NCBI GenBank assembly: GCA_940337035.1
Contig: CALNHX010002998.1
Span: 97,650-161,649 of the forward strand
Reading direction: 5' to 3'
DNA length: 64,000 nt
Source: Agriotes lineatus
Taxonomy: Eukaryota; Arthropoda; Insecta; Coleoptera; Elateridae
Below the pieces are notes generated by a model. It searched no databases. It was not told the origin of the DNA and saw only the letters and a program-made list of their open reading frames with translations. Each line of letters begins with the position of its first letter. Position 1 is the first letter of the stretch. Shown here one piece after another: positions 44,128 through 55,700 of this stretch. Position numbers and translations under genes: made by a program.

Positions 44128-44847
44128 TATATCTTGTTTTGGGTAAAAGCTGCAGACACACCCAAACTTAAGCTCACGATAACGAGAAAAAAATTGTTGT
44201 ACGTTAAAGAATCTCAACACCAAATTATTACATGTCCTTTAGTGCCATGAACATGCTGCTTCAATAAATCGCGAAATATTCAAAGACTAGCTTTCGGAAA
44301 AAACCAAAACAAAATTGTTGTGTGCTTTCTACCTATATATTTAATTTCGAGATCTCTCTCGAAACAATAAGTTGGAGTTCATTTGCCAATTTCCTGTGCT
44401 TGAGAAACTGTGAAGGAAATACGTATCAAGTGTATTATTAAAGAAAAATTCAAAGGAAGAGTATATGAACTCTACTAGTTTCCCTTGTAAAAGAGGCAAA
44501 TGAATTTAAACAATTACATGATGAAATATGAATACAATGTGACCGTATTGAAAGAAGTTATTAGCTTCGGTGAAAAATTACATAATCGAGTATCAGAACT
44601 AGATAGACAATCAGATGTTGTACTAGATAAAGAAGAGACATCAGTAGAGATGACACTTGTGAATATATTACATATCAAAAAACAAATAAAACTCTATTAT
44701 TTTACCACGTTTTTCGGATCGGTTAGACAAATTAACTTATGAAGACATCCTAAAACTCAGAATTAGAGATATAGGTACCTAATGCACCCACTTTTTCAAA
44801 TAAAACTTTGAGCTTACATACTTACGTCTCTCTCTATTTTACCCATA
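44128..44847. other. Non-coding stretch
   Basis: An open frame of 80 codons (44500-44742) has no recognisable domain and no supporting signals. Nothing else was recognised. Confidence 0.45.
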
Positions 44848-45115
44848 CAGGATGTTTCTAAATCGCTAGACATCTCATAACTTCGTTAATAATAGAGATA
44901 TTGAGAAAGCTTGTTTTGTTTGAAATGCCAGTATGCAGTCCACAAATTGTCCTAAATTAATTTAAACCATGGCTTCCTATTTTTGCGTAACGAGACACAA
45001 CTTTTTTAAATGAAACACCTCATATACGTCTAGATATTTGCAATCAGAGCTAAAAATACTTTACTATAGCATGCTTAAACTACATTTTGGAATGAATTAT
45101 TTTTTAAATTAAATG
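44848..45115 (+). mobile_element. MITE family 2, truncated copy
   Basis: It starts TA-CAGGATGTTTCTAAATCGCT and continues with ataacttcgttaataatag, gccatggcttcctatttttg and acgagacacaactttttt. It matches the reverse complement of the right half of 58626-59081. The opposite end is not present here. Confidence 0.7.
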
Positions 45116-48039
45116 TATATATTTAGCTAAAGGGCATGACTTACACAAAACATTAAAAATCGTAGAAGAAATACAAAACAAACTCCACTTTGCTCTAAAC
45201 AAACCTCATGACCGAATTATACACTAAACGTAGTAAAACAAGTGAATAAAACACTGCTAGAGCATGTGGTTTGAATCTCACACAATTCATTAAAAACGCA
45301 ACTTTGTCGGGTTAGTCTCTATTTTCAGGGTTGCTGAAGATAGCAGCTTAGCTGTCGAAATATTTAGCGTTTGTTAAATATTTGTGTAATTAAGGCTTTT
45401 TAACGAATCGTGTGAAACAATTGAAAACTACGTTTATATTGCTAGTGTTTGTTCCATCAGCTGTACTTTAAGCGGTAGCAATACATAGATATTGTTTAAA
45501 TAAATAGACTATTATTCATAGAATAAAATATAAATCAACGTTATAATTTTATTCATGGTTTTCAATTATTTGTTCAATACTAGTCACAAGTGGCTTGGCT
45601 AATCAATCACCGACTAAAAAACCATTTGAAAAATCTGTAATGACGGTTAATAAGTACCTTCCCATTACAGCGTTATCGGATCGTTTTCTATACTAACTAC
45701 TTCACTTAATTCATTATTACACGCTCATGAACAATTATTTCATTTAAGCACTTTCTGATTTAGGTATGTCACATGTTGTAGTCTTATTACTTTACCTCAC
45801 AGACCAATCTTCAGAGAATAGCGACGTCAATTGTATCCTAACGACGAATGATCATTCACCTCAGTACCAAACCAGTGGACTGCGGAGAAACTTCCATCCA
45901 TTCAACTAGAGGACTTCGTTATTGCAATACTTGCACTCCACCCACAGCTCCATCGAGGAGGTGTAACTTATTTGTTTTTCGAAATTTAAAATAAAATTAG
46001 TTAGGTCTTCTAAATATATTTCGAACAATTACTAATGGCTTTAATTGTTCGTTACATTGCGTAATACTTTTCTGCAAGAGGTGTAATAGAATAGCTGAAA
46101 GAAACGCATTTTTAAATATACTGCTTATATATGTAAATAATATTGATACAAAAATAGTTGAAAATCGAATTTGTTCCACTTTAACAAATAGTTCGAATGT
46201 GTCGAATGTCATACATTAGTTCAATAGAACATCATAATCAACTAATTAGCTCATATCATTCAGAAACAAAAATTTGAAACGGTAGCTGTATTAAGTGAGC
46301 AATAAGGACAAAAGAGGACCTATCAATGTTTCTGTGAAAGTTCATATATATTGTTCTTTAACTTAATTTTAATTAAAAATCCCCTGTATTCGAAAAAGAA
46401 GATAAAATAACCGCAAATAAAATATTACAATAGGACAAAAGAAATTCTTTATGTGATCTCGAGGCTTCTCAAGTTTTTATCTCACCTAAAAAAAATTAAC
46501 CAAACCGAAATTAAGGAAAACAGAACTGCAAGAGGAAAAGGTTCGCATTTTAAAAATATTTAATTATATTTTAACAAGGGCACCTACATTCGCAAATTCA
46601 AAACAAACAGTGGGTGTAAATTATAACAAATGAGCTTTGTCTGCCTCCAGACCCAATATAAAAACAAAGTTAAAATATGTATATTCAGAATACTTTCTAC
46701 TATCATATTTTTTATCAAGACCTATTCAATTTAGATAGTATTTATATTTTTAGTTTCTATAACCTACTATTTTAATTTTAACAGATACAGATTTGCCTTA
46801 CGTAATACATAGTTAAATAATTGTGGTGTTGTATATCTTGCGAAAGCATTTAGAAATAAAGAAATATAAAATAAAAAATAACATCCACTGAGGTATTTTT
46901 AAGTAACTCAATGGTATTGTTCTAGTAGTCATACATTTCTAACTTGATCTGTTCGTTAAACAATACTTTGTCTAGGCTAAACCAATATCGTTATCATGGG
47001 CATGTAACAAATGAAATCCCTTAATAATCATTTTGGTGAGAGGACCACAACTAGGTTTGGTTAATTACATTTTAACATTCAACTTACAAACACATAGACT
47101 AACTGCTACGTAGGATGCAACATTTCAACCCAAATGGCCCTAAACGCTATTCAAATATTAATTTTCCAAGTTAATAAATTTTCGATTCCACTTTACACAA
47201 CAGTCGTTTAACCCCTTGTAGTTTGAAAATTACCATACTAACTAATATAATTATCCCAAACTTGCGACATAGTAAACACACATTAAACGAGAATTACTTA
47301 AGTACGTTTCGCTGTTGTAGGTCTCCCAAGGAAGTCTTAAATTTAGTAAGTTTCCAGACCTGTACGAAAGTCGGTAAGACTAAGTTGAATTCTGAATTCC
47401 CGAATGTATTAACATGAAGCGAAGGGCATACACATGCGGCACTAAAGAACTTGTTCGAACTTCGCACATAAAAGTTGAAGGAAATGTTCGATGAAATAGA
47501 ATAGATGAATTCACAATGCATCTCAACGTGCGCGTCATCTGTAGATAAAAGATGGTATAAAACTCAGAACCAAAATGAATTTACTGGTTTTCTTGTTGGT
47601 TGTAATTAGTAATTAACAATAAAACTCTATCACAAAATAATTAAGGAAAACATTACATTACTCAATTTAAAAATTTGGAAAATTGGAAATTAAAAGCAAG
47701 GCAGTATTTATAGCCCAAGCAACGAAATCCCTTTTTCGACAAATAACAAAAAATAGGAAAGTTTTGAAATTTCTCAGAGATGTTTATTTGGCTCTACTCC
47801 TGGATGTGTCCTAAACAATTGTGATTGTAAACGGTCTGTGATCATAAAGAAAAATTAAATAATAAATTAAATATTGTTAAATTTCCTAGAAAAATTGTCT
47901 AATTCATTTTTGTTTTCAATTTCATAATTTTTGAGTAATTGATTGCCAAACACCGTGCAACGAGACTAATATCGCTTCTCTACGTGCCTATTAATGCTTT
48001 TGCGTAATATTTTTCGACGCCTTTACTATGAACTTTGGG
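45116..48039. other. Long non-coding stretch
   Basis: Mostly AT-rich. At 45333-45360 the sequence 'ctgaagatagcagcttagc' followed by tgtcgaaa has a hammerhead-like or Penelope-like look (see findings). A more GC-balanced piece at about 45820-45960 has no convincing frame. No genes were recognised. Confidence 0.45.
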
Positions 48040-48665
48040 AAATGGGAAGGCAGAGACATATATGTTGACAGAAAATGTTTAAACCACCTTTACTTCGTCT
48101 ACGATATAGTGCCTATAAGCTCAGATGTTGATGAACTAAATCGATGCTAATTCAATTAAATCACGTCGCACAATAGATAGGACTCGTAAATGAACTTGAG
48201 CAAGACAAAGATGATGTCAGAAGATGCTGACAATTTTCCCTCCAAGATGTCAACCTGGCGACTGACGATGAATAGGTCTACCTAACTCATCGAATTCAAT
48301 TGGGAAAATATAAAAGACTGCTGAAATTTCAAGGCGTATTAGGCTAGGCTGAAGCGCTTTTGGTAAGCGAAGACTACTGTAAGGAACCCCGACATCCGAA
48401 TTTATCTAAAAAAAAATGTTTCGACTTTTAGATATTGCCAGTATTGAGCTATTGGCTAGAGACTATCGCAGCACTATCTAACCAAGAAAAGTGCCACAAG
48501 ATTAAAGGTAACGCAAAGGCAGATGAAGGTGGCAATGCATGGCGTTGTATCAGAGACAAACGCCAACGAACAAACGATACAGAATAGTACACCGGATTGC
48601 TAGCTTAAAATGGAGTTGGGCGGACATGTTGCTAGAAAGGATGAACACAAATTGTAAAAGAAAAT
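48040..48665 (+). pseudogene. RTE-like LINE reverse transcriptase, C-terminal half
   Basis: Read across several frames, the segment gives a residue run ending in VYDIVPISSDVDELNR, corresponding to the YADD-containing block (here altered to VYDI). MNLSKTKMMSED follows, then the DVNLATDDE-like and FNWENIKD-like region, SNQEKCHKIKG and a late motif equivalent to WAGHVARKDEH. These are the successive blocks of insect RTE-like endonuclease/reverse transcriptase ORFs after the catalytic site. There are at least six stops or frame changes. The 3' end may correspond to the LINE tail signature at 49.67 kb, but about 1 kb of other sequence lies between. It is non-functional. Confidence 0.65.
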
Positions 48666-48811
48666 CATATAATTAATATATTGAAAGAAAAAGTATTTCA
48701 ATAGCCCACGCTATTATTTCGGTAATGAAACTGCAAAAATATAGGTCTAAAAAGTTGGTAAATTTGCTTTTCACTTTAGGCTCATGATTTTCTAAACATC
48801 AGCGATCTATC

Positions 48812-49337
48812 ATGCTCAATAGAAAATTCTGGCTGGATCATTATGTCAATTTGTTATTGACAACGCCAATTTCAAACGTATTAACTATTGATGGTTTAAA
48901 GATATCTCATAGTATGGGACGCATTAAATATAGAATCACTACAACATCTGCTATTACTGGTCAGGATATAATAAAGTTATCAGAAGAACATTGGAGAATT
49001 TGGCCTCTTTTTGCTACAAACATTTGAAAATTTTGTAGAAAGCAATGAGATTAAAGATTTAAATCTTCTTAATCCGTTTACTAAAGAAGTTCCATCGCCA
49101 TAACCATGTGACGTTTTAGGTATATGCGAATGCAGAAAAATGAGGATTATTTGTACAAAAGTTTGCAATAATTGCCAGGTAGACTGTCTAAATGAGTAAA
49201 GTACAGCTGACGAGGAAAACGACAGCGACGAAGATGAAGAACGGACAATGGCGGATTCTAGTCCATCATCACACGTAGATGGTATTGATTTATTAGGCCG
49301 TTTAACAGATTTTCCAAGTGTCAAACAAACGCATTAA
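48812..49337 (+). pseudogene. Unrecognised decayed coding region
   Basis: I do not recognise the family. The first frame reads MLNRKFWLDHYVNLLLTTP, TIDGLKISHSMGRIKYRIT, TTSAITGQDIIKLSEEHW and ATNI, then a stop. A shifted frame follows with ENFVESNEIKDLNLLNPFTK, a Cys-rich stretch (DVLGICECRKMRIICTKVC, NNCQVDCLNE), an acidic segment DEENDSDEDEERTMADSS and GLRRF-like to LLGRLTDFPSVKQTH before a stop. Coding-like composition over some 170 codons, with only three or four interruptions, argues for a former protein, probably of a transposable element. The Cys pattern could be a zinc-binding motif. This is a tentative call. Confidence 0.4.
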
Positions 49338-49667
49338 CACGCGGGTAGGAAAGCATTATTTGAGCTATCAGTCGCTCTGCATGGTGTTTGACAATCTATT
49401 ACTCAAAAACTATGCATTTAGGTCAAAAATGAAGACATTTTTTTATAGAACATTTAACGGTGCTTAATATTTGATTAAATTTTTTATTGTAAAAAGAATC
49501 GCTTACAAGATATCAAAACTAAAACGTCCACACTTCTTTAAAGATGGAGGTGATTCCTGATACTCAAATGTTCAGGACTTTTAACATAATCAACAGTAGA
49601 CTTCAGTAAACATTTGTGTAAAATTTCTGATTTGGTTTTTTCTTATTTTCTCTTATATATATAGGAT

Positions 49668-49740
49668 TAGGAGAGGCCTTTGTCCAGCAGTGGACTCAAA
49701 TAGACTGATTGATGATGATATATAGCATGTAAAATCAATT
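49668..49740 (+). mobile_element. LINE 3'-end fragment
   Basis: 'ggagaggcctttgtccagca' followed by gtggactcaaatag and gattgatgatgata is a sequence I associate with the 3' ends of insect RTE-like LINEs, where it precedes a GATGAT-type tail. No coding sequence is attached directly upstream. Confidence 0.6.
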
Positions 49741-49961
49741 TACGCAGTCTAGAGATTTCGATGGTAAGTTTTTAAGAAAGTTCTTCCTTAATTATTCTAA
49801 AGAATACACTTTTTTAAAGAAAAAAATTCGTAAAGGGCTTTACTCAGAACGTCCCTGGTAAGTGGACATTGTAACACTAAATAATTTTAAAATTCAAATA
49901 TAGCTAGGAGTAAAAATATCTTCACGTTTCTAAAAAATTATATACATTTTCAAATAAAAAA

Positions 49962-50490
49962 CATTACCGGTGGTCGAATTCGAAGGGCAGACAGCTACGT
50001 ATGCGATTCGCCGATTTGCAAGGGAACGGGCTACCTCCACATGCGCTATGGAGCACTTCTTGAGTCCTCGTGTCCCGGCTGCCTTAAATAGAACCCATTT
50101 TTCGTTGATACCTTTTTCTGCTTCACGGCATTTACGCTGTATCTGTTGGGTTCAATTTTCTTCAAAGGTAAAGCCTAAACTATGTGCAACTTGCTATTTT
50201 CATCTGTATCTCAGTTAAATCAAAAATAAAAATATTACCGGTGATGGGACTTGAAATTCAGCGCCTGCCAACGAGCCGGCGCATTCGGTTCATTGTTCGA
50301 ATTCCTTCGATGCAGCTATATTTAACATAACGCACTTATTTGTTACTCCTTGTTGTCTCATACAACATTTGCCCAGTATCTGTTGGGTCTTACTGTTGGC
50401 AAGAATAAAGCCTGCGCTATGTACAAACTATTACTTTTATCGATTTCTCGATTAAAGTAAAAATTAACAAAATTTTATTTTTTTAACGTG
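49962..50490 (-). repeat. Diverged tandem pair of possible tRNA-derived SINE units
   Basis: Two units (about 49962-50232 and 50233-50490) share attaccggtg at one end. Further in they share 'gtatctgttgggt', then aataaagcct and a ctatgt...cttactttt-like tail. On the minus strand the accggtgatgggacttgaaa end reads TTTCAAGTCCCATCACCGGT, which resembles a tRNA T-arm with a B box. The polymerase III origin is an inference. Confidence 0.4.
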
Positions 50491-50600
50491 CTCACCCTGT
50501 ATATAGTTGTCTGAAATTTTCTCGGTTTCATGCCAGGTAGATATATAATGTGTATGCAAAATAATATTTTCCTCCAATAAACAGTTTATGAGTTACAGGT

Positions 50601-50750
50601 ACCGCCAACAGACAGACAGACGGAATTAATAAATCCTGTTTTTGGTCATCTAGAAAGCCTGAAACGTGACGATGAAACAATCTCGGACGGTTATTTTGCG
50701 CGATTACAATACTTCCTTCCTCTTTTAGACGAGACAAGGGAAGTAAAAAT
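50601..50750 (+). repeat. Dispersed repeat with CAGA run and 3' hairpin, copy 2
   Basis: It parallels 39503-39655: a CAGA run (50608-50621), 'aatcctgtttttggtcatct', 'gaaacgtgacgatga', 'acaatacttccttcctc' and aagggaagtaaaaa. The hairpin arms cttcctt/aagggaag enclose a longer loop than in copy 1. Confidence 0.6.
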
Positions 50751-52734
50751 CTGTATTCATATTAAATCAGACAATTATTCACTATTTGTAAATATGAAGT
50801 TAAAGTCTAAAATAACGACAGTAATTATAGTACTTCGCAACTATATTACTTAATTTCAATTTCTTGTTATTGTCTGAATCACTGTATAACAGCGAAAAAA
50901 GTAATTTGTTCATTTTACCGGAAACACGTTTAATATTGAACGTTCGCTCCTTGAAATTTGCAGTTTTTCTACTATTCATTACACTCAAGAAGCTGTACAA
51001 ATTATTACGAAATACTAATAGTTAGTACAAACTAATTTCAGTGCGTTAGTAATTCGTATAAAAGTTGAAAATTTAATTTTGATTTCACGAGCTTACGAAA
51101 TGCTAAATAATAAGCAACACATTTTCAGACGCACTATTTCTTCTCTGTAAAAAATATTTATATTTTACTGTAAAATAAAAAAAAATTAACCCTACCGTGT
51201 ACTAATTGATTCTACACACTGAATATTCAACTTGCTCGTTTTTAAAGCTTCAATGTTCTGCAACAATTTGAAACATTTGGAGTGCATTTTGAAAACACGA
51301 ATCATGTAAGAAAGATTTCGGAACTTCGAGTTTCGACGAATGTCTCTTGAACCTTCTGTAAAGAGCCGTCAAGGGCACTTCGCACACGCTCAATTTTTAT
51401 CCAGTCTCCGATAATACAAAGCTCTGTCCAAACGAGATTATCCATCCGCAACATGTGCGTTTCTTGAATGAAATAGTAAAATTATGCTGATGCACCTACT
51501 AGATATTGTTACTACATGTTTATAATAGGTTCGCCGATTAGTTATGCTTCTATGCGAAATTTACAAATAGCATCTTCCTAGAAGCATTTCCTTTAATTGA
51601 CGTAGATCGGTGCCGAATAAATGTTTTTTTATATTTAAATTTTATTATTAATAATTCTTCTCGCATGTGAAGAAAACTTCTTGCTTATTTGAATTTCCGC
51701 AGTGGCCCCTTCTTGTGCGTATACTCCATCTTTCCACTTACTTTGCAAGAGCCTTTATAAGCCATTTCAGGATAGGTCCTCCAACAGGGGTTCAGAGGAT
51801 TCTACGCCCATCTTTGATGCAAATTTTTACCAGCGCAGCTTTATATCGGTACAGAAATGGCCCTGATATAGATGACATATCAGTTATTATGTTTATCATA
51901 TTATTTTGGCAATCCAGTTCACATTTCTGACAATCCGCAAAGTTCTACTTTACCTTGGGTGGGCAATTAGAAATTAATTACAGTGAGTAGATAATTTATA
52001 GAAATTTCAGCCAATCGTCATCTATTAGTTATTTACTAGCAACCCAGTGAGACAAATGTCTCATTTAAAAAAACAAAAAAGACCGTTTTGCAAATAGAAC
52101 GCGTATTCACCACACGTACGTATTAGACGTCATTGTTGGTAGCAAACTACCAGTAGCATTAGCATTGATAAAATTTGCCTAGAATCTAACCTAAAAAGTT
52201 AGGATTAGGATAATTAAGATAATAATTAGTGTTAGAGCCTGAAATTCGGTTCCTGACCTGACATGACCATTCCAAACATATAACTTCCATAACTTTTTTC
52301 TCTATCTCTTACGGTTTGGCTACTGAAACAGCGTCGCAGACAGACAAGTCTATTAGATAAAGGATGCTCAAACCGGCCATTGCGTTTTCACTTTTCTAAC
52401 AAGCTACATTTTCTAATACCTTTGCAAAATTTAGCCAAAATAAAATTTTAACCTTTAATTTATCTGACGTCTATATCGTTAATTATAATACTTTTCTCCG
52501 CTAGTGAAGACATAGCTATTTATAATACCAGTTAAGAAATGGGTCATTTTGTGAAACGCGTGGGATTTTACGGAACGACCGCTGTGAGATTCTGCAAAGT
52601 CACACATGTTAAATAAATATCAATATATTGAAAATCAATGTATGTCACTTGATGCACTTTTCACCATTAGTTGTGAAATATTTTTTTTACGTTTACTATC
52701 GAAAATTGCTAATTTCAATCGACCCAAGAGAGCA
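50751..52734. other. Long non-coding stretch
   Basis: On the minus strand 51304-51480 is open for about 59 codons (IQETHMLRMDNLVWTELCII and onward) next to an acceptor-like 'tttcattcaag'. No donor or family match was seen, so it is not called as an exon. Otherwise there are no features. Confidence 0.4.
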
Positions 52735-52852
52735 TGCATGTAAAATGTAAGAAAGCTGATGTATGGACGCATGTAAAGTGCCCCCAGAGGGTTGCCATAG
52801 GCTTCAACATTGTGAGCCCACCATTCAATGCTTCCATCGACTGTGCTGATAA
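52735..52852 (-). CDS. Possible exon, unidentified
   Basis: I do not recognise the protein. On the minus strand an acceptor-like 'cattttttatcag' precedes about 118 bp open in one frame. It reads TVDGSIEWWAHNVEAYGNPL, then GALYMRPYISFLTFYMHALL. Composition is close to 50% GC, with sharply AT-rich DNA on both sides. The second half is hydrophobic and aromatic and could be a membrane segment. A good donor is not visible after it (the nearest GT is in 'ttgggtcgattg'). The surrounding open frame runs 52635-53006. A chance open stretch or an old transposon fragment are alternatives. Confidence 0.3.
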
Positions 52853-52942
52853 AAAATGATGTAGCTACATCCAAAAATTTCAAATTAAAAAGTTTACTAA
52901 AACGGAGTAATAGCAAAAGCGTATAAAAAGTAAAGTATGCAA

Positions 52943-53044
52943 CACGTGCAAAAATGCTCTTACACGCTCGTGTTTTTGCGGCACTCCTCTTCAGGTCGTG
53001 CCGCAAGTTAAATACTAGCGTGTAAGAAGCTATTTTCGTAACTT
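52943..53044. repeat. Palindromic element with GC-rich apex (i)
   Basis: CTCTTACACGCT pairs with AGCGTGTAAGAAG (one bulge). The inner stem gcggcac/gtgccgc encloses 'tcctcttcaggtc'. Weaker pairing extends outward. Confidence 0.75.
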
Positions 53045-54241
53045 GTTACATAATGTACTATTCATTTCATAACTAGTTACGAAAAGTTGTAATACAACAT
53101 GCAGTAGTATGCAGTATTTCTTTAATTTTTAATCCAGTTGAATTAAAAGGTTACTAAAAGAAATAAATGTAAACATGAATGGAGATAGTTGGTATAGTAA
53201 CAGGTTACTAACATATAATAATATTGATTTGATATTTTTTATATCACGCTGAAAGTTAATACTTATCAGTTGTGAGTAACTAATAATTTTTCATGATATA
53301 CGCAGTGGCAAAATAGCTTTCCAATTTACGTAAAACGGTATCAGATTAATATAATTCAAAATAAAAGTTAGTAAGTTTGAAAGTACACCTGATTTATTTT
53401 AATCTATTGAATATGCAATAGAATTCATCATTAATTCTAGCGTAGAATCAGTGAGTGTGTTTATACCAGATACCTCTGAAATACGGCAAAGGCCAGTGAA
53501 GTTTTTATTTATATTTAAATGTGTCGTTATTGAAAAGTTTGACATAATATAATTTTCAAAAACAGTCTAGAATCAATATAAGTGTTTTATAAAGTAAATA
53601 AGATCAAGATCTTGACAGTTTAGGCATTTATATTTTGAAATTGATATTTTAGAAAATAGGTAGATAATGTTTAATTTTAAACAACTAATGTGTTGCTCAT
53701 ATATTTTGATCCAAAAAATTAAAATTAATTTTGAAGCTTCGTTGATTTTTGTTAATGTAAGTATCAAGTTAAATTAAATTTATCTTGTGATAATTTGAAA
53801 GTTTATAGAAACATTTTGAAGGTACTTGAAATTGACTACATGTCTTTTTAAAGTAATAAAATTATACATGTTATAAATATAAAAGGTCATTAAAATAAAA
53901 ACTGTTATTGTAAAGATACCGATTTGACTGAAAGCAAGGTGTTTCATTGCTTGGAGCTAGAGAAAGATGTGGATAATAATTAATTTTCAAATTGACAAAA
54001 GTCAACCGTCAAATTATAAATTGTAAAAAATGTAAATTTTATGATATTATAGATATTATTTGGTTTATAAAGCACGAACTAAAAAATATACGTTTATGTG
54101 ATACCAAAGATAAGTCAATCTTAGTATATTGATAAAACTTCAATACAATTTTTGCACGATAGAACGATTTTACTTACTTACCGCGTTTGTTGCCAAATCA
54201 TTAAGTTATGTTTGTTTGTTTTAGAACGGTAAGTAAAAATT
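53045..54241. other. Non-coding stretch
   Basis: Strongly AT-rich, with stops in all frames. No genes or element ends were recognised. Confidence 0.5.
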
Positions 54242-54350
54242 CGTTGTTAGCAGGTTTGGTTTTGCGGCAGTTTTGACACAGACTGACGCAAAACTTAAGC
54301 TGCTAACCTCAAATTTGACATAGACTTACAGTGCCACCAACATATTATCC
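54242..54350. mobile_element. Foldback MITE (family 1, central fragment)
   Basis: It matches the centre and right part of 41026-41277 (gttagcaggtttggttttgc, gacgcaaaacttaagctgct, agacttacagtgccaccaac). Both terminal TIRs are missing. Confidence 0.75.
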
Positions 54351-54395
54351 TGTGGTATAATGTCACATTTTACTGACGTTTGAAGAAATAGTACC

Positions 54396-54526
54396 TATAT
54401 TATGTTATTACGAGCAAAAGTTATACTTTATGTGGCGAGGCTGGACGGGTTATCTGCTGAGCTTGCGAGGCAGATAAGTACAGCCGAGCCACATAAAGAT
54501 ACTTCTGCTCCGAATAACATATAGTA
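54396..54526. repeat. Palindromic element, cruciform-like (e)
   Basis: The outer arms tatgttattacgagcaaaag and cttctgctccgaataacata pair, then tactttatgtggc pairs with gccacataaagata. Inside lie a gaggctg/cagccga pair and a second hairpin ttatctgc/gcagataa with apex 'tgagcttgcgag'. It is the complete counterpart of 32725-32822. Confidence 0.85.
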
Positions 54527-54794
54527 TTTTTCTCAAACGTTTTTACAACAAATTATTTACAACCTTTTGAACAAAATTCGAAGAAAATTACTTGATCTCG
54601 TCAGCGGCGCTGACGAGCTGCAGATAAATTTGTCAGCGGCAGATAATAACTTTATCGGCAGATAAAGTGTTTTAGATGCCATGGCAATGGCAAGTGACAT
54701 TTAGCATCATCGATCAAGCAGTATAATGTCACATTTTACTGCCGTTTGAAGAAAAACTACATTTCTATCATGCAAAAAACGTCATAAACATCAC

Positions 54795-54893
54795 GAACGT
54801 TAAGGAATTACCGATCGCAGACAATAATTGAAGTTGTCGCTTCGCTCCTCCTCCAAACAATTGTCTTCGATCGGTAAAATGCCCTTACCGTTC
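54795..54893. repeat. Palindromic element with GC-rich apex (j)
   Basis: TTACCGATCGCAGACAATAA pairs with its counterpart ACAATTGTCTTCGATCGGTAA, and gaacgttaagg pairs with cccttaccgttc outside it. The apex is 'aagttgtcgcttcgctcctcc'. Confidence 0.8.
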
Positions 54894-54916
54894 TTAATAC
54901 TTAATATACTATTATA

Positions 54917-55700
54917 CAGTATGTCCCCGGATTGCGTTACAAAGAGGGAAAAAAAGTTTTTTTCTGACTTCTCACAAAACATCACTTTATAAAAAACCTT
55001 GCTTGTCCTCAAACTAAAATTGCACTTGCCAAAATTTAAATATCCGCTTTCGTATACGGGGGAGTTTCGAAAATATAAAAATGGGTCAAGAATAAAGTAC
55101 CCTTATTTTTCAAAATATACAATAATGTTAATTGGAAATATTTGTTATAACATTTCTATTAAAAATTATAATTGCTGTGAATTGCTATTGATGTTTGGAT
55201 CGCGTATAATTAATTTTTTTAAGATACCTGTGTTTCTGTTGACACAAATATGAGATTTTAGTATCAACTTCGGGTCACATATATTTCAGGTTAAGTCAAC
55301 GAAATTGAAATTCGACAATATACTCTTATCATATACGTCAATAAATTAACTTCGAAGTACCGCGTTTGTTAATTCGCAGGGTAGTGGAAGAACACGAAAA
55401 ACCAGTGAAAATTCTTTTTTAGAGCAGGTTGCTGTGACTTTATATTTGACACCTACTTTTAATTCTAAGCAACTTGTTCAATAAACATTTTAGTCTATTT
55501 TGAAAAATAACTGTACTTTATTCTTGAGCCATTTTCATATTTTCGAACCTCCCCCGTATACGAATAGAGATATTTAAATTTTGGTAAGTGCATTTTTAGT
55601 TTGAAAACAAGCAGAGTTTATTACAAAGAGTAATATTTTTTTTGAAAAGTCAAAAATAAACTTTTTTACCCTCTTTGTAGCCCAACCCGGGGACATACTG
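54917..55700. mobile_element. 784-bp MITE with ~200-bp terminal repeats
   Basis: TA-CAGTATGTCCCCGGATTG on the left mirrors ...CAACCCGGGGACATACTG-TA on the right. The arms match to about 55120 and from about 55497 inward (tattcttgacccatttt-type, tcgtatacgggggag and its inverse). The TA flanks suggest a Tc1/mariner-type origin. It has no coding capacity. Confidence 0.9.

Noticed and set aside
52635..53006. The full 123-codon minus-strand frame as a gene
   Set aside because: Its N-terminal part lies in palindrome i and the C-terminal part is Lys/Ser-rich AT-type sequence. Only the central 118 bp looks exon-like.
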